DNA of 64,000 nucleotides from Acinetobacter pragensis (GTDB lineage: Bacteria; Pseudomonadota; Gammaproteobacteria; Pseudomonadales; Moraxellaceae), in contig NZ_LUAW01000011.1 of the NCBI RefSeq assembly GCF_001605895.1, forward strand, positions 62,001 to 126,000, written 5' to 3'. A program made the translations under genes and the position numbers. Shown here one piece after another: positions 27,003 through 35,801 of the stretch. The notes beneath the pieces were generated by a model. That model had not been told where the DNA came from, did no database searches, and saw only the letters and a list, made by a program, of their open reading frames with translations. The stretch's first letter is position 1. Each line of letters opens with the position of its first letter.

Positions 27003-27329
27003 TTAAATGTTTTCATCAATAAAAGCAGTCAATTTTGATTTTGGCGCTGCGCCGACCTGCTGTGCAACCACTTCGCCGTTTTTAAACATCAATAAAGCAG
27101 GAATGTTGCGGATATTGTAGTTCACAGCTGTATTTTCGCATGAAGTCACATCTACTTTAACGACTTTCACTTTGCCTTCGTATTCAGACGCCAATACTTC
27201 AAGTACAGGAGCAATGGCTTTACAAGGCGCGCACCAGCCAGCCCAGAAATCGACAAGTACAGGAACATCGGATTTCAGTACGTCTGCGTCAAAGTTTTCA
27301 TCAGTTGTGTTTACAATATTGCCTGACAT
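27003..27329 (-). CDS. trxA: Thioredoxin with a CAPC active site
   Basis: 108 residues, normal thioredoxin length. DFWAGWCAPCKAIAPVLEVLA holds the redox cysteines at 33 and 36; the classic thioredoxin motif is WCGPC, here alanine replaces glycine. The cis-proline segment RNIPALLMFKNG is intact, as is the buried Asp (VLVDFWA). It reduces protein disulfides in the cytoplasm using thioredoxin reductase. TTTTGGAGC lies before the ATG. The adjacent rho gene has its own promoter. Confidence 0.95.
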   Translation of the reverse strand: MSGNIVNTTDENFDADVLKSDVPVLVDFWAGWCAPCKAIAPVLEVLASEYEGKVKVVKVDVTSCENTAVNYNIRNIPALLMFKNGEVVAQQVGAAPKSKLTAFIDENI

Positions 27330-27510
27330 GGCGTGTGCTCCAAAAATAATTTTTAAGATGACTCTATAATATAATTATTACATAGCCATTTATAACAATG
27401 TAGGGGGTTATGTAAATTTTCGGCTTTTAAGATAAAATTGTCTAATTGATGCTCACGATAGCAATGATCGTGTAACACAATTGTCATGTATGCGTGAAAA
27501 TCGGCTTGTC

Positions 27511-27528
27511 TTATGAGCGGGCTCATAA
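27511..27528. repeat. Perfect palindrome in the trxA-ppx intergenic region
   Basis: TTATGAGC GG GCTCATAA, 8-bp arms with a 2-base centre, 66 bp before the ppx ATG. A second inverted repeat CACGAT/ATCGTG lies near 27451-27473. The short centre suits a protein-binding operator better than an RNA hairpin. Confidence 0.55.
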
Positions 27529-27594
27529 ATGGCTTTTAAATTGAATGGTTGTGAATTACTCTAAGCACAATTCTGTATAGGTTTGTATTGAATC

Positions 27595-29115
27595 ATGTCT
27601 GATTTTTTGATTGATGAAGAATTGCTTGCTGCCATCGATATGGGGTCAAACAGTTTTCACCTGGCGATCGCGCGCGTAGATCATGGTGAAGTGAAAAAAG
27701 TTGCTTCGATGTCAGAAAAAGTGCAGCTGGCTGCCGGTTTGGATGAAAATAAAAATTTAACTGAAGCGGCGCAGCAGCGCGGCTTAGCATGCCTGGCGCG
27801 TTTTGTTGGGCGCTTGGGCTCAGTGCAGCCGAACCGATTGCGTATTGTGGCGACCAATGCCCTGCGCCAAGCAAAAAATGGACAGGATTTTATTCAGCAA
27901 GCTGCAGAAATATTGCCGAAGCCGATTGAAATTATTGCAGGCCGTGAAGAAGCGCGCCTGATTTATCTGGGTGTATCCCATACGATGGCCAACAGCGGCC
28001 GCCGTTTGGTGATTGATATTGGCGGCGGCTCTACAGAGCTGATCATCGGTGAGGAATTTGAACCGATTCACACTGAATCTGTGCAAATGGGCTGTGTCGC
28101 TTTTACCAAAGCATTTTTTACTGATGGTGAAATCAATCAGAAAAGTTTTGATAAGGCTGTAAATGCTGCGCGTAAAGAATTATCCGGTATAGCAAATACC
28201 TATAAAGCCGCTGGCTGGGATACCGTTGTCGGTTCGAGCGGCACCATCAAAGCCTGCCGCCAAATTACAGTGAATATGGGCTGGAGCAATGAGCGGGAAG
28301 AGCTGACCCGTGAAGGCTTGGATAAGCTGAAAGATAAATTGCTTAAATATAAGCATGTTTCAGAGATGGATTTTGACGGGCTGAAAGAAGACCGCCGAGC
28401 AGTTTTGCCAGCCGGTATTGCCATTTTATGCACTGTTTTTGATGTGCTGGGCATAGACAAGCTGGTGTATTCAGACGGCGCTTTGCGTGAAGGGGTGATG
28501 TATGACCTGCTTGGCCGTTTTCAGCATGAAGATGTCCGCGACCGTTCTGTGCATGCATTGCTTGGCCGCTATAATGCGGATTCAAAACAGGCTGAACGTG
28601 TAGTCGCAACTGCACAGCAGTTATTTGACCATGTCGCTCAGACGCTGAATTTAAGCAGTGACGACAGTGATTTGCTGCGCCGGGCGGCTTATTTGCATGA
28701 AATTGGTTTAGCCATCAGCCATAGCGGCTATCACCGTCATGGCGCCTATTTGCTGCAGCATTCGGACATTCCCGGCTTCTCGCAAATCGATCAAAATCAT
28801 TTATCTCATTTGGTCGCGCATCACCGCCGCAAGCTGCGCAGCGACGCTCGGGTCGATGTGATGAAAGTCGGCGGTAGCAAACTTGTACACTTATGTCTAT
28901 TGCTTCGTTTAGCAGTTTTGCTGAATCACAGCCGCAGCGATGAGATGCTTCCTGCCATTGAATTAAGCGCCGACAATGCGCAACAATGGCAACTTAGTGT
29001 TTCTGGCGATGCCAAACAATGGCCATTGCTTGTTGCGGACTTGCATGATGAACAAGTGCAGTTCAAGCATTGGGATATTGAATTGAATATTCAGTCGGAA
29101 CAGTTTATCGATTAA
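27595..29115 (+). CDS. ppx: Exopolyphosphatase (Ppx/GppA family)
   Basis: 506 residues. Releases phosphate from the ends of polyphosphate; GppA relatives also hydrolyse pppGpp. The ASKHA-fold motifs are clear: AAIDMGSNSFHLAIARV at 12-28, VIDIGGGSTELIIG near 139-152, GSSGTIKACRQ and SDGALREGVMYDLLGR. A C-terminal HD-like helical domain follows (AAYLHEIGLAISHSGYHRHGAYLLQHSD, with LVAHHRRK). Ppx is favoured over GppA by length and this C-terminal domain, but the two cannot be fully separated by eye. Confidence 0.93.
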   Translation: MSDFLIDEELLAAIDMGSNSFHLAIARVDHGEVKKVASMSEKVQLAAGLDENKNLTEAAQQRGLACLARFVGRLGSVQPNRLRIVATNALRQAKNGQDFIQQAAEILPKPIEIIAGREEARLIYLGVSHTMANSGRRLVIDIGGGSTELIIGEEFEPIHTESVQMGCVAFTKAFFTDGEINQKSFDKAVNAARKELSGIANTYKAAGWDTVVGSSGTIKACRQITVNMGWSNEREELTREGLDKLKDKLLKYKHVSEMDFDGLKEDRRAVLPAGIAILCTVFDVLGIDKLVYSDGALREGVMYDLLGRFQHEDVRDRSVHALLGRYNADSKQAERVVATAQQLFDHVAQTLNLSSDDSDLLRRAAYLHEIGLAISHSGYHRHGAYLLQHSDIPGFSQIDQNHLSHLVAHHRRKLRSDARVDVMKVGGSKLVHLCLLLRLAVLLNHSRSDEMLPAIELSADNAQQWQLSVSGDAKQWPLLVADLHDEQVQFKHWDIELNIQSEQFID

Positions 29116-29148
29116 CACATTGGTTAATTCAGGGATAATGGTCGACCT

Positions 29149-29973
29149 ATGAAAAATAAAGCAGCGCAGTCAAAAGCTTGGGCTACAGTTAAAATTGCAC
29201 GTCATCCAGATCGTCCGCAGTATTTGGATTATGTCAGTGAAATCTTCACTGAATTTGATGCTTTGCATGGCGATCGCCTGTTTGGTGATGACGGCGCAAT
29301 GATCGGCGGTTTAGCGCGTTTTGACGGTCAGCCTGTCATGGTCGTAGGCCAGCACCGCGGCCGCAGCACACGTGAAAAACTGCAGCATAATTTCGGCATG
29401 AGCAACCCGGAAGGTTACCGCAAAGCACAGCGTTTAATGGATATGGCTGAACGCTTTAATCTGCCGGTATTTACTTTTATTGATACTATGGGCGCATACC
29501 CTGGCGTTGGCGCAGAAGAGCGCGGTCAGGCCGAAGCCATTGCGACCAGCCTTGCGCAAATGTCGAGCTTGAAAGTGCCTGTGATTGCGACAGTTCTTGG
29601 CGAAGGCGGTTCTGGCGGCGCACTGGGAATTGGTGTCGCAGACCGTGTTGTGATGCTCTCGCACAGTATATATTCGGTGATTTCTCCAGAAGGCTGCGCT
29701 TCAATTCTGTGGAAAACAGCAGAAAAGGCAGAACAGGCAAGCGAAGCGCTGGCTTTGACTGCAGACAAGCTGCAGAAAATCGGCATTGTTGAATATGTTG
29801 TAGATGAAGGTGAAGGCGCGCATTTGAACCCTGAACAAGTCATGCAGAATTTAAAAACTGTGCTGAAGCAGGCTTTAGATGAGTTAACGCCGATGGATGC
29901 AAAAGAACGATGCGAAGCACGCTATCAGCGTTTAATGAAATTTGGCAGCGACAATTTAGGTCTAACTGCTTAA
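29149..29973 (+). CDS. accA: Acetyl-CoA carboxylase carboxyltransferase alpha subunit
   Basis: 274 residues, shorter than the 319 of E. coli because the N-terminal extension is lacking. With AccD it transfers the carboxyl group from biotin to acetyl-CoA, making malonyl-CoA for fatty acid synthesis. [59 protein letters not shown] and [15 protein letters not shown] are the crotonase-fold oxyanion and substrate elements. The next gene, tilS, starts inside its last 64 bases. Confidence 0.96.
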   Translation: MKNKAAQSKAWATVKIARHPDRPQYLDYVSEIFTEFDALHGDRLFGDDGAMIGGLARFDGQPVMVVGQHRGRSTREKLQHNFGMSNPEGYRKAQRLMDMAERFNLPVFTFIDTMGAYPGVGAEERGQAEAIATSLAQMSSLKVPVIATVLGEGGSGGALGIGVADRVVMLSHSIYSVISPEGCASILWKTAEKAEQASEALALTADKLQKIGIVEYVVDEGEGAHLNPEQVMQNLKTVLKQALDELTPMDAKERCEARYQRLMKFGSDNLGLTA

Positions 29974-31289
29974 GTCAATCGGGAAGCTTTTCTGAACAGG
30001 CTACCTTCTTAATCGGGTGCAGCGGCGGCGTGGATTCCATGCTGCTGCTGCGCCTGATGTCTTTACTGTATCCGCAAAAAGTACGCGCCATTTATGTTGA
30101 CCACCAGCTGCAGGAATCCAGTGCAGCGTGGGGGCGTTTTGTCACGGAAACCTGCGCTGCGCTGAACATTCCCTGCATCGTGCAAAAGGTGGCTGTTGCT
30201 CAAGGCAATTTGGAAAATCAAGCAAGATCAGCCCGTTACCAAGCCTATCAGCAGCATCTTCTGTCCAATGAAGTTTTAGTGCTGGCCCATCACCAGCAGG
30301 ATCAGGCGGAAACTTTAATGCTGCGCCTGCTTTCAGGCTCGGGTATTCATGGTTTAGCCGCCATGCGACAGGTTGATCAGCGGGATTTGATGACTATTTG
30401 GCGGCCCTTGCTGAATCTTTCCCGTGAGCAGATTTGCCAATGGGCAACAGAATTGAATGTGCAAAATATTCAAGACCCCACCAATTTTGATACTCAATAT
30501 GACCGTGCGTGGAGCCGTGAAGCATTGTGGCCATTGCTGCAGTCCCGGTTTCCAAAAATGCAGCAGGCCATCAGCCGAACCAGTTATTTGATGCAAGATG
30601 CCGAAGATATCTTGGCCGATGTTCTAACTCAGGATTGGGCTTTGTGCGGCACTGCAGAAATGCTGAAGCTGAATCAGCTGCTGGATTTGCCTTTGCCGCG
30701 GCAGCGCCAGCTGCTGTCTGCATGGATGAAAGGTCAGGGAGAATACCGCCCCGCCTTTGATATGGTGCAGCGGTTAATGCAGGAAGTCATGCATTCCAAA
30801 GCGGATGCGCAAGCGGCGCTGCATTGGAATAGTTTTTATTATGTGCGTTTTTCCGAGCAGCTGCACCGCCTGACGCAGGCTGAATATAAGTCGGCTGATA
30901 CCGAGCGTGCAGGGCGCCAGATCATCAATTTACAGCAGCAAAAAACACTGCGCGTCTTGGCAGGAGAGTTTCAGCTGCAGCCTGCTGATGAATTTGGCTT
31001 ATCTGCTGCATTGTATGGGCAGGATTTGATATTAACGCAGCGCCAAGGCGGTGAAAAGATTCATTTGCATGGCCGCATGGGCGCTTGGCCTTTAAAAAAG
31101 GCGATTCAGCAGGCGCAAATTTTTCCTTGGCTCCGTCATAGAATTCAAATATTAAGCATAGATAATGTTATGCTAGGCGTCTTTACGCCAAAAGGCTTTT
31201 GGCTGGCTGAGTCGCCCTATTGCGTTAAGGCAGGATGGCTGCCAAAATTAATTTCTACAGATAACGGTAAGATCGGACCTTCATCATGA
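29910..31289 (+). CDS. tilS: tRNA(Ile)-lysidine synthase
   Basis: 459 residues. Modifies C34 of tRNA-Ile(CAU) to lysidine so that it reads AUA. The PP-loop [17 protein letters not shown] lies near residue 33-49; [26 protein letters not shown] and [11 protein letters not shown] follow, then the C-terminal TilS domains. The first ATG ([16 protein letters not shown]) lies within accA; shorter starts would remove the helix ahead of the P-loop, and related Acinetobacter proteins, as I recall them, begin the same way. The 64-bp overlap with accA and 4-bp overlap with proC mark one operon. Confidence 0.92.
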   Translation: MRSTLSAFNEIWQRQFRSNCLSQSGSFSEQATFLIGCSGGVDSMLLLRLMSLLYPQKVRAIYVDHQLQESSAAWGRFVTETCAALNIPCIVQKVAVAQGNLENQARSARYQAYQQHLLSNEVLVLAHHQQDQAETLMLRLLSGSGIHGLAAMRQVDQRDLMTIWRPLLNLSREQICQWATELNVQNIQDPTNFDTQYDRAWSREALWPLLQSRFPKMQQAISRTSYLMQDAEDILADVLTQDWALCGTAEMLKLNQLLDLPLPRQRQLLSAWMKGQGEYRPAFDMVQRLMQEVMHSKADAQAALHWNSFYYVRFSEQLHRLTQAEYKSADTERAGRQIINLQQQKTLRVLAGEFQLQPADEFGLSAALYGQDLILTQRQGGEKIHLHGRMGAWPLKKAIQQAQIFPWLRHRIQILSIDNVMLGVFTPKGFWLAESPYCVKAGWLPKLISTDNGKIGPSS

Positions 31290-32116
31290 GCGCAGTTCTA
31301 AATTGTAATATCACTTTTATTGGCGGCGGCAATATGGCGCAGGCGTTGATTGGCGGCTTAATTGCGCGCGGTTTGCCGGCGACACGCATTACAGTTTCAG
31401 ATCCGGTCGAGAAAATCCGTGAACTTTTAGCTGAAAAAGATCTGCATGTAACGGATGATAATGCTGCCGCTGTGCGCGATGCTGACATTGTTTTATTTGC
31501 CGTGAAGCCGCAGGTCTTTGCCAATATTTTAAAGCCGCTTAAAGGCATGCTTGACGGCAAGCTGGTAATTTCAATTGTTGCCGGCGCTGAAATATCGACG
31601 ATCGCCAAAATTTTAGATACAGACCGGATTGTCCGTGTCATGCCGAATACGCCGGCATTGGTGCAGACGGGCGCGCATGGCTTATATGCCTCTGAGGCGG
31701 TTGATGTGCAGGGGCGTGAGCTGGCAAGCCAAGTTTTGGCTTCAACTGGCCTGACAATTTGGGTAAACTCTGAAGCGCAAATTGATGCGGTGACTGCAGT
31801 GTCAGGTTCAGGCCCGGCCTATTTCTTCTATATGATGGAAAGCATGATCCGTGCAGGAAAAAATTTAGGCCTTGATGAAAAAGTGGCGACTGCGCTGACC
31901 CTGCAAACTGCTTTAGGCGCTGCGCAAATGGCCATTACCAGCGCCAGCAGCCCTGCAGAGCTGCGTAAAAATGTGACTTCGCCCAATGGGACTACTCAGG
32001 CGGCTATTGAAGTGTTCGATCATGCGCACATTTCACAAAATATTCAGGCCGCTTTGGCTGCTGCGCAAAAACGCAGTCAAGAGCTTGCGCAAGATTTGAG
32101 CGACAGCATTAAGTAA
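31286..32116 (+). CDS. proC: Pyrroline-5-carboxylate reductase
   Basis: 276 residues. Last step of proline synthesis. The dinucleotide-binding FIGGGNMAQALIGGL is at 12-26; VRVMPNTPALVQTGAHGLY, TAVSGSGPAYFFYMMESMI and LRKNVTSPNGTTQAAI are the substrate- and dimer-forming segments. It overlaps the tilS stop by 4 bp and is followed 27 bp later by a yggT gene, the widespread proC-yggT pairing. Confidence 0.96.
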   Translation: MSAVLNCNITFIGGGNMAQALIGGLIARGLPATRITVSDPVEKIRELLAEKDLHVTDDNAAAVRDADIVLFAVKPQVFANILKPLKGMLDGKLVISIVAGAEISTIAKILDTDRIVRVMPNTPALVQTGAHGLYASEAVDVQGRELASQVLASTGLTIWVNSEAQIDAVTAVSGSGPAYFFYMMESMIRAGKNLGLDEKVATALTLQTALGAAQMAITSASSPAELRKNVTSPNGTTQAAIEVFDHAHISQNIQAALAAAQKRSQELAQDLSDSIK

Positions 32117-32143
32117 TTCGATTTTATTTAGGAATGTTTTAGT

Positions 32144-32713
32144 ATGGGTGCAAATTCTGCGCTGATTTTTGGCATTATCATTAACGTGGCAATTCTGCTC
32201 GTTTTTTTCCGGTTTTTAATGCAATTGGCTGCAGTAAGTCCGTATAACCCTGTGGTGCTTTCCACTGCGAAGGCCACTAAAATTGTGGATATGTTCAGCC
32301 GGATTTTTCCCACAGTCGGTAAGGGCCGGGTGAATACAGCTGCCTTAATTTTATTGGTGGTGCTGTATATTCTGAAAATGTTTGGCGTCATGCATTTGTC
32401 TGGGGCATCGGTCAACAGCCCCGTGCATTTAATCATCATGACCTTTGTGACCATGATTCAGGATTTAATCCGTTTTTGCCGCTATTTGATTTTCGCTTCA
32501 ATTATTTTGAGCTGGGTGGTGATGTTTACACAGTCCCGCTCACCTTATATTGAGGTGATTCAAGAGTTGGCTGAACCGCTGCTGGCGCCATTCCGACGCA
32601 TTTTGCCGAATATGGGCATGATTGACCTTTCGCCGATTGTTGCAATTTTTGCATTGCTGCTGGCGGAAACCATTATGAAAGAAGTGGCGATTGTGCTGCT
32701 GACAGGCCTATAA
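32144..32713 (+). CDS. YggT-family membrane protein
   Basis: 189 residues with four to six membrane spans in two YGGT repeats: FFRFLMQLAAVSPYNPVV in the first half and IILSWVVMFTQSRSPYIEVIQELAEPLLAPFRRILPNMGMIDLSPIVAIF in the second. The P-Y-N-P and E-P-L-L-x-P-F-R motifs are the family's hallmarks. Family members accompany proC or cell-division genes; the molecular role is not settled. A terminator follows the stop. Confidence 0.92.
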   Translation: MGANSALIFGIIINVAILLVFFRFLMQLAAVSPYNPVVLSTAKATKIVDMFSRIFPTVGKGRVNTAALILLVVLYILKMFGVMHLSGASVNSPVHLIIMTFVTMIQDLIRFCRYLIFASIILSWVVMFTQSRSPYIEVIQELAEPLLAPFRRILPNMGMIDLSPIVAIFALLLAETIMKEVAIVLLTGL

Positions 32714-32734
32714 GTACATTGAAATTAAATGACG

Positions 32735-32763
32735 AAAAAAGGACGCTGATGCGTCCTTTTTTG
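32735..32763. terminator. Terminator after yggT
   Basis: AAAAAAGGACGC, loop TGAT, GCGTCCTTTTTTG; A-run on the left allows use by minus-strand polA transcripts too. Confidence 0.9.
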
Positions 32764-32859
32764 TGGCTGAGATTTTGGGTGAAGAAGTTGACATTTCTTC
32801 TAATAAGTAAATGACCTCCATCACAGCCTTCCTCCTAGAAAGAGGACGGCGTAAATACT

Positions 32860-35625
32860 TTAGTGCGCTTCATCCCAGTTATTGCCCTTACCGACTTCAA
32901 CCACGAGCGGCACGGAAATTTTCAATACCGACTGCATGACTTCTGCCAGTTTTACGGCCAAATCATCGGCAATGGCCTCATCTGCTTCAAAGACCAATTC
33001 ATCGTGCACTTGCAGCAGCATTTTAGCTTGATCTTTCGGCAGCATTTTTTCCACTTCAATCATGGCCATTTTAATGATGTCGGCAGCAGAGCCTTGCAGC
33101 GGCGCATTGATTGCAGCCCGTTCAGCGCCTTGCTTGATCATTTTATTGCTGGCCATAATATCCGGTGTATACAGGCGGCGGCCTAAGATGGTTTCGACAA
33201 AGCCTTGTTCACGCGCCACTTGGCGGGTGCGTTCCATATATTCCAGTACGCCTGGATAGCGCTGGAAGTATTTGCCGATATAGCTGCGGGATTCTTCGCG
33301 GCTAAAGCCCAGCTGGCGGGTCAGGCCAAATTCAGACATGCCATAAAGCAGGCCGAAGTTGACAGCTTTGGCTTGGCGGCGCTGATTGCTGGTCACATCT
33401 TCTAATGCAATGCCCAGAACTTCCGCTGCTGTGCGGCGGTGAACATCCTGCCCATGATTAAAGGCATCCACCAAGGCATCATCTTGTGAAAAATGTGCCA
33501 TTAAACGCAATTCAATTTGCGAATAATCGGCTGCCAGCAGTACGCGGCCTTTCGGCGCGATGAAGGCTTTGCGGATTTGACGGCCAATATCTTCACGCAC
33601 AGGAATATTCTGCAGATTTGGATCGGTCGATGATAAACGGCCGGTTGCAGTCAGCGCCTGATGGTAGCTGGTATGCACACGGTGCGTATCATTATTGGCT
33701 TGTTTCAGCAGGCCGTCCGTATAGGTGCTTTTCAGCTTAGACAGGCCGCGGTATTCCAAAATCAGATCGGTAATTGGGTGCTCGATTTTTTCCAAGACAC
33801 TTTCACTGGTGCTGTATTGGCCTGTCGAGGTTTTTTTGCCGCCTTTTAAGCCCAGCTTATCAAACAGGATTTCACCCACTTGTTTCGGCGAGCTGACATT
33901 GAACGATTGACCTGCTAATTCGGTAATCTGGTTTTCCAAATCCTGCATAGTTTTGGCAAATTCGGTACCCAGCTGATCCAGAAAATCCAAATTCAGCTCA
34001 ATGCCGTTCTCTTCCATCATGGTCAGTACACGCGCAACCGGCATTTCTATATTGTGCAGAATATTGACTAATTCAGGATGCTTGTGCAATTTGGCATCCA
34101 GCACTTCATATAGGCGGTAAGTCACATGCGCATCTTCCGCTGCATAGTGCGAAGCGGTTTCCAGCTCAATCTGGTTAAAGCTTTTCTGTTTCGCGCCTTT
34201 GCCTGCCACTTGTTCAAAAGTCGTGGTTAAATGGCTTAAGTACAGGCGGGCAACATCATCCATGCCGTGACGGGTGGCGACCGAGTTGAGCACGTATGAG
34301 GCCAGCATGGTATCGAAATACCAGCCTTGCAGTTCAATGCCGTGATTCTCCAGCACATGCGCATCATATTTTAAATGATGCCCGATTTTTTCGACGGATT
34401 TATCCTCTAAAATCGGCTTGATTTGCGCAAGAATCACGTCCCGGTTCAGCTGCTCAGGCGCGCCTTCATAGTCGTGCGCCAGCGGTACGTAATAGGCGTC
34501 ATTGGCATCAAAGGCTACAGAGAATCCGACAATTTGCGCAATGCGGTAATCTAAACTGGTGGTTTCAGTATCGAAAGCAAAGCGCTTTTCAGTGCTGAGG
34601 CGTTTAAATAATGTATCCCAATCGGTTTGCGCTAAAACCGTATGGTAATTGGCTTGACCTAAGACATCATCTGTACTGGTAACAGAAGCCTGATCTTCAG
34701 TCACAATTTTTTCTTCTGCGTGCGCATCTTTAAGAATGGCTTTTGAGTTCTGCTTATATGCCGCGCCGTTTGGATTGTTGGGATGATCTAAAGACTGCAG
34801 CTGGTTACGGAATTCTAATTCGGTATACAGGCTGCGCAGCTGTTCAATATTCGGATCTGCCAATTTTAAATCTTCAAATGTCAGGCCCATGTCCAGATCG
34901 CAGACAATACTGGCCAGCTGATGATCCAGCGCAATGCCATCGACATTGTCTTTAATATTTTGACCGACTTTGCCTTTAATTTTATCGACATTTTCTAAAA
35001 TGCCGCCAATTGAACCGTATTCAGTCAGCAGCTTGGCGGCTGTTTTTGCACCAACACCCGGAACCCCCATAATGCCGTCAGATGCATCGCCCATCAGGGT
35101 GAGGTAATCAATAATTTGATTTGGCCAAACACCGAATTTCTCAAAGACGCCGTTCACATCCATCGGCTTATCTTTAAAACTGTCTTCCAGCGTGACTTTA
35201 TCTGTGACCAGTTGCGCCATGTCTTTATCGCCAGTAGAAATCAGCACTTGATGGCCTTGCGCTTCTGCGCGTTTTGCCAGCGTGCCGATAATATCGTCGG
35301 CTTCCGCACCCGGCAGCATATGCAGCGGAATGCCCAGCGCGCGGATCAGCGCATGCAGGTAAGGAATCTGTTCTGCCAGCTCTTCGGGCATGCTTGGACG
35401 GTCACCTTTATAAATAGGTGAAAGCTCATGGCGGAAGGTCGGTTCCGGCGTGTCAAAAATCACCGCCATATGGGTCGGCTGTGTGCGGCGCATCAGTTTT
35501 TGAATCGCGGAAATCGCACCGCGGATGGCATTGGTATGCAATCCAGTTGACGTGGTTAAAGGGGGGAGTGCGTGAAAGGCGCGAAATAAAAAGTATGACC
35601 CATCGACCAAGACAAATGGCGGCAT
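32860..35625 (-). CDS. polA: DNA polymerase I
   Basis: 921 residues (E. coli 928). Three domains: 5' nuclease (1 to about 290; YKGDRPSMPEELAEQIPYLHAL and GDKDMAQLV), 3'-5' exonuclease with intact acidic residues (FAFDTETTSLDYR, YDAHVLEN, YAAEDAHVTYRLYE), and family A polymerase (DYSQIELRLMAHFS, RRQAKAVNFGLLYGMSEFG, QVHDELVFEAD). Proofreading residues are present. It removes RNA primers and fills gaps in repair. It stands alone and diverges from the DUF2339 gene. Confidence 0.98.
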   Translation of the reverse strand: MPPFVLVDGSYFLFRAFHALPPLTTSTGLHTNAIRGAISAIQKLMRRTQPTHMAVIFDTPEPTFRHELSPIYKGDRPSMPEELAEQIPYLHALIRALGIPLHMLPGAEADDIIGTLAKRAEAQGHQVLISTGDKDMAQLVTDKVTLEDSFKDKPMDVNGVFEKFGVWPNQIIDYLTLMGDASDGIMGVPGVGAKTAAKLLTEYGSIGGILENVDKIKGKVGQNIKDNVDGIALDHQLASIVCDLDMGLTFEDLKLADPNIEQLRSLYTELEFRNQLQSLDHPNNPNGAAYKQNSKAILKDAHAEEKIVTEDQASVTSTDDVLGQANYHTVLAQTDWDTLFKRLSTEKRFAFDTETTSLDYRIAQIVGFSVAFDANDAYYVPLAHDYEGAPEQLNRDVILAQIKPILEDKSVEKIGHHLKYDAHVLENHGIELQGWYFDTMLASYVLNSVATRHGMDDVARLYLSHLTTTFEQVAGKGAKQKSFNQIELETASHYAAEDAHVTYRLYEVLDAKLHKHPELVNILHNIEMPVARVLTMMEENGIELNLDFLDQLGTEFAKTMQDLENQITELAGQSFNVSSPKQVGEILFDKLGLKGGKKTSTGQYSTSESVLEKIEHPITDLILEYRGLSKLKSTYTDGLLKQANNDTHRVHTSYHQALTATGRLSSTDPNLQNIPVREDIGRQIRKAFIAPKGRVLLAADYSQIELRLMAHFSQDDALVDAFNHGQDVHRRTAAEVLGIALEDVTSNQRRQAKAVNFGLLYGMSEFGLTRQLGFSREESRSYIGKYFQRYPGVLEYMERTRQVAREQGFVETILGRRLYTPDIMASNKMIKQGAERAAINAPLQGSAADIIKMAMIEVEKMLPKDQAKMLLQVHDELVFEADEAIADDLAVKLAEVMQSVLKISVPLVVEVGKGNNWDEAH

Positions 35626-35801
35626 TGAAAAATTCCTAATCCAGATAACGGTTTTATTGTACGTGATTTTTCTGTTCTGCGCTGAGGCATGTCCGCATGG
35701 CGGCGTTATTGTATTGGACAGTTACCGAAAATCTGATAAAGCAGCGGAACTTCAGCTGGCCACTGCGGTATCATCAGCTAAAACGGAATAAAAGGGCAGG
35801 C

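Noticed and set aside
27480..27500. Possible Pho box (TTGTCAT ... GCGTGA) before ppx
   Set aside because: Only partial similarity to the PhoB consensus and wrong spacing between the half-sites.
32828..32847. TCCTC/GAGGA hairpin downstream of polA as a terminator
   Set aside because: Only a 5-bp stem with a 7-base loop and no T-run on the minus strand.
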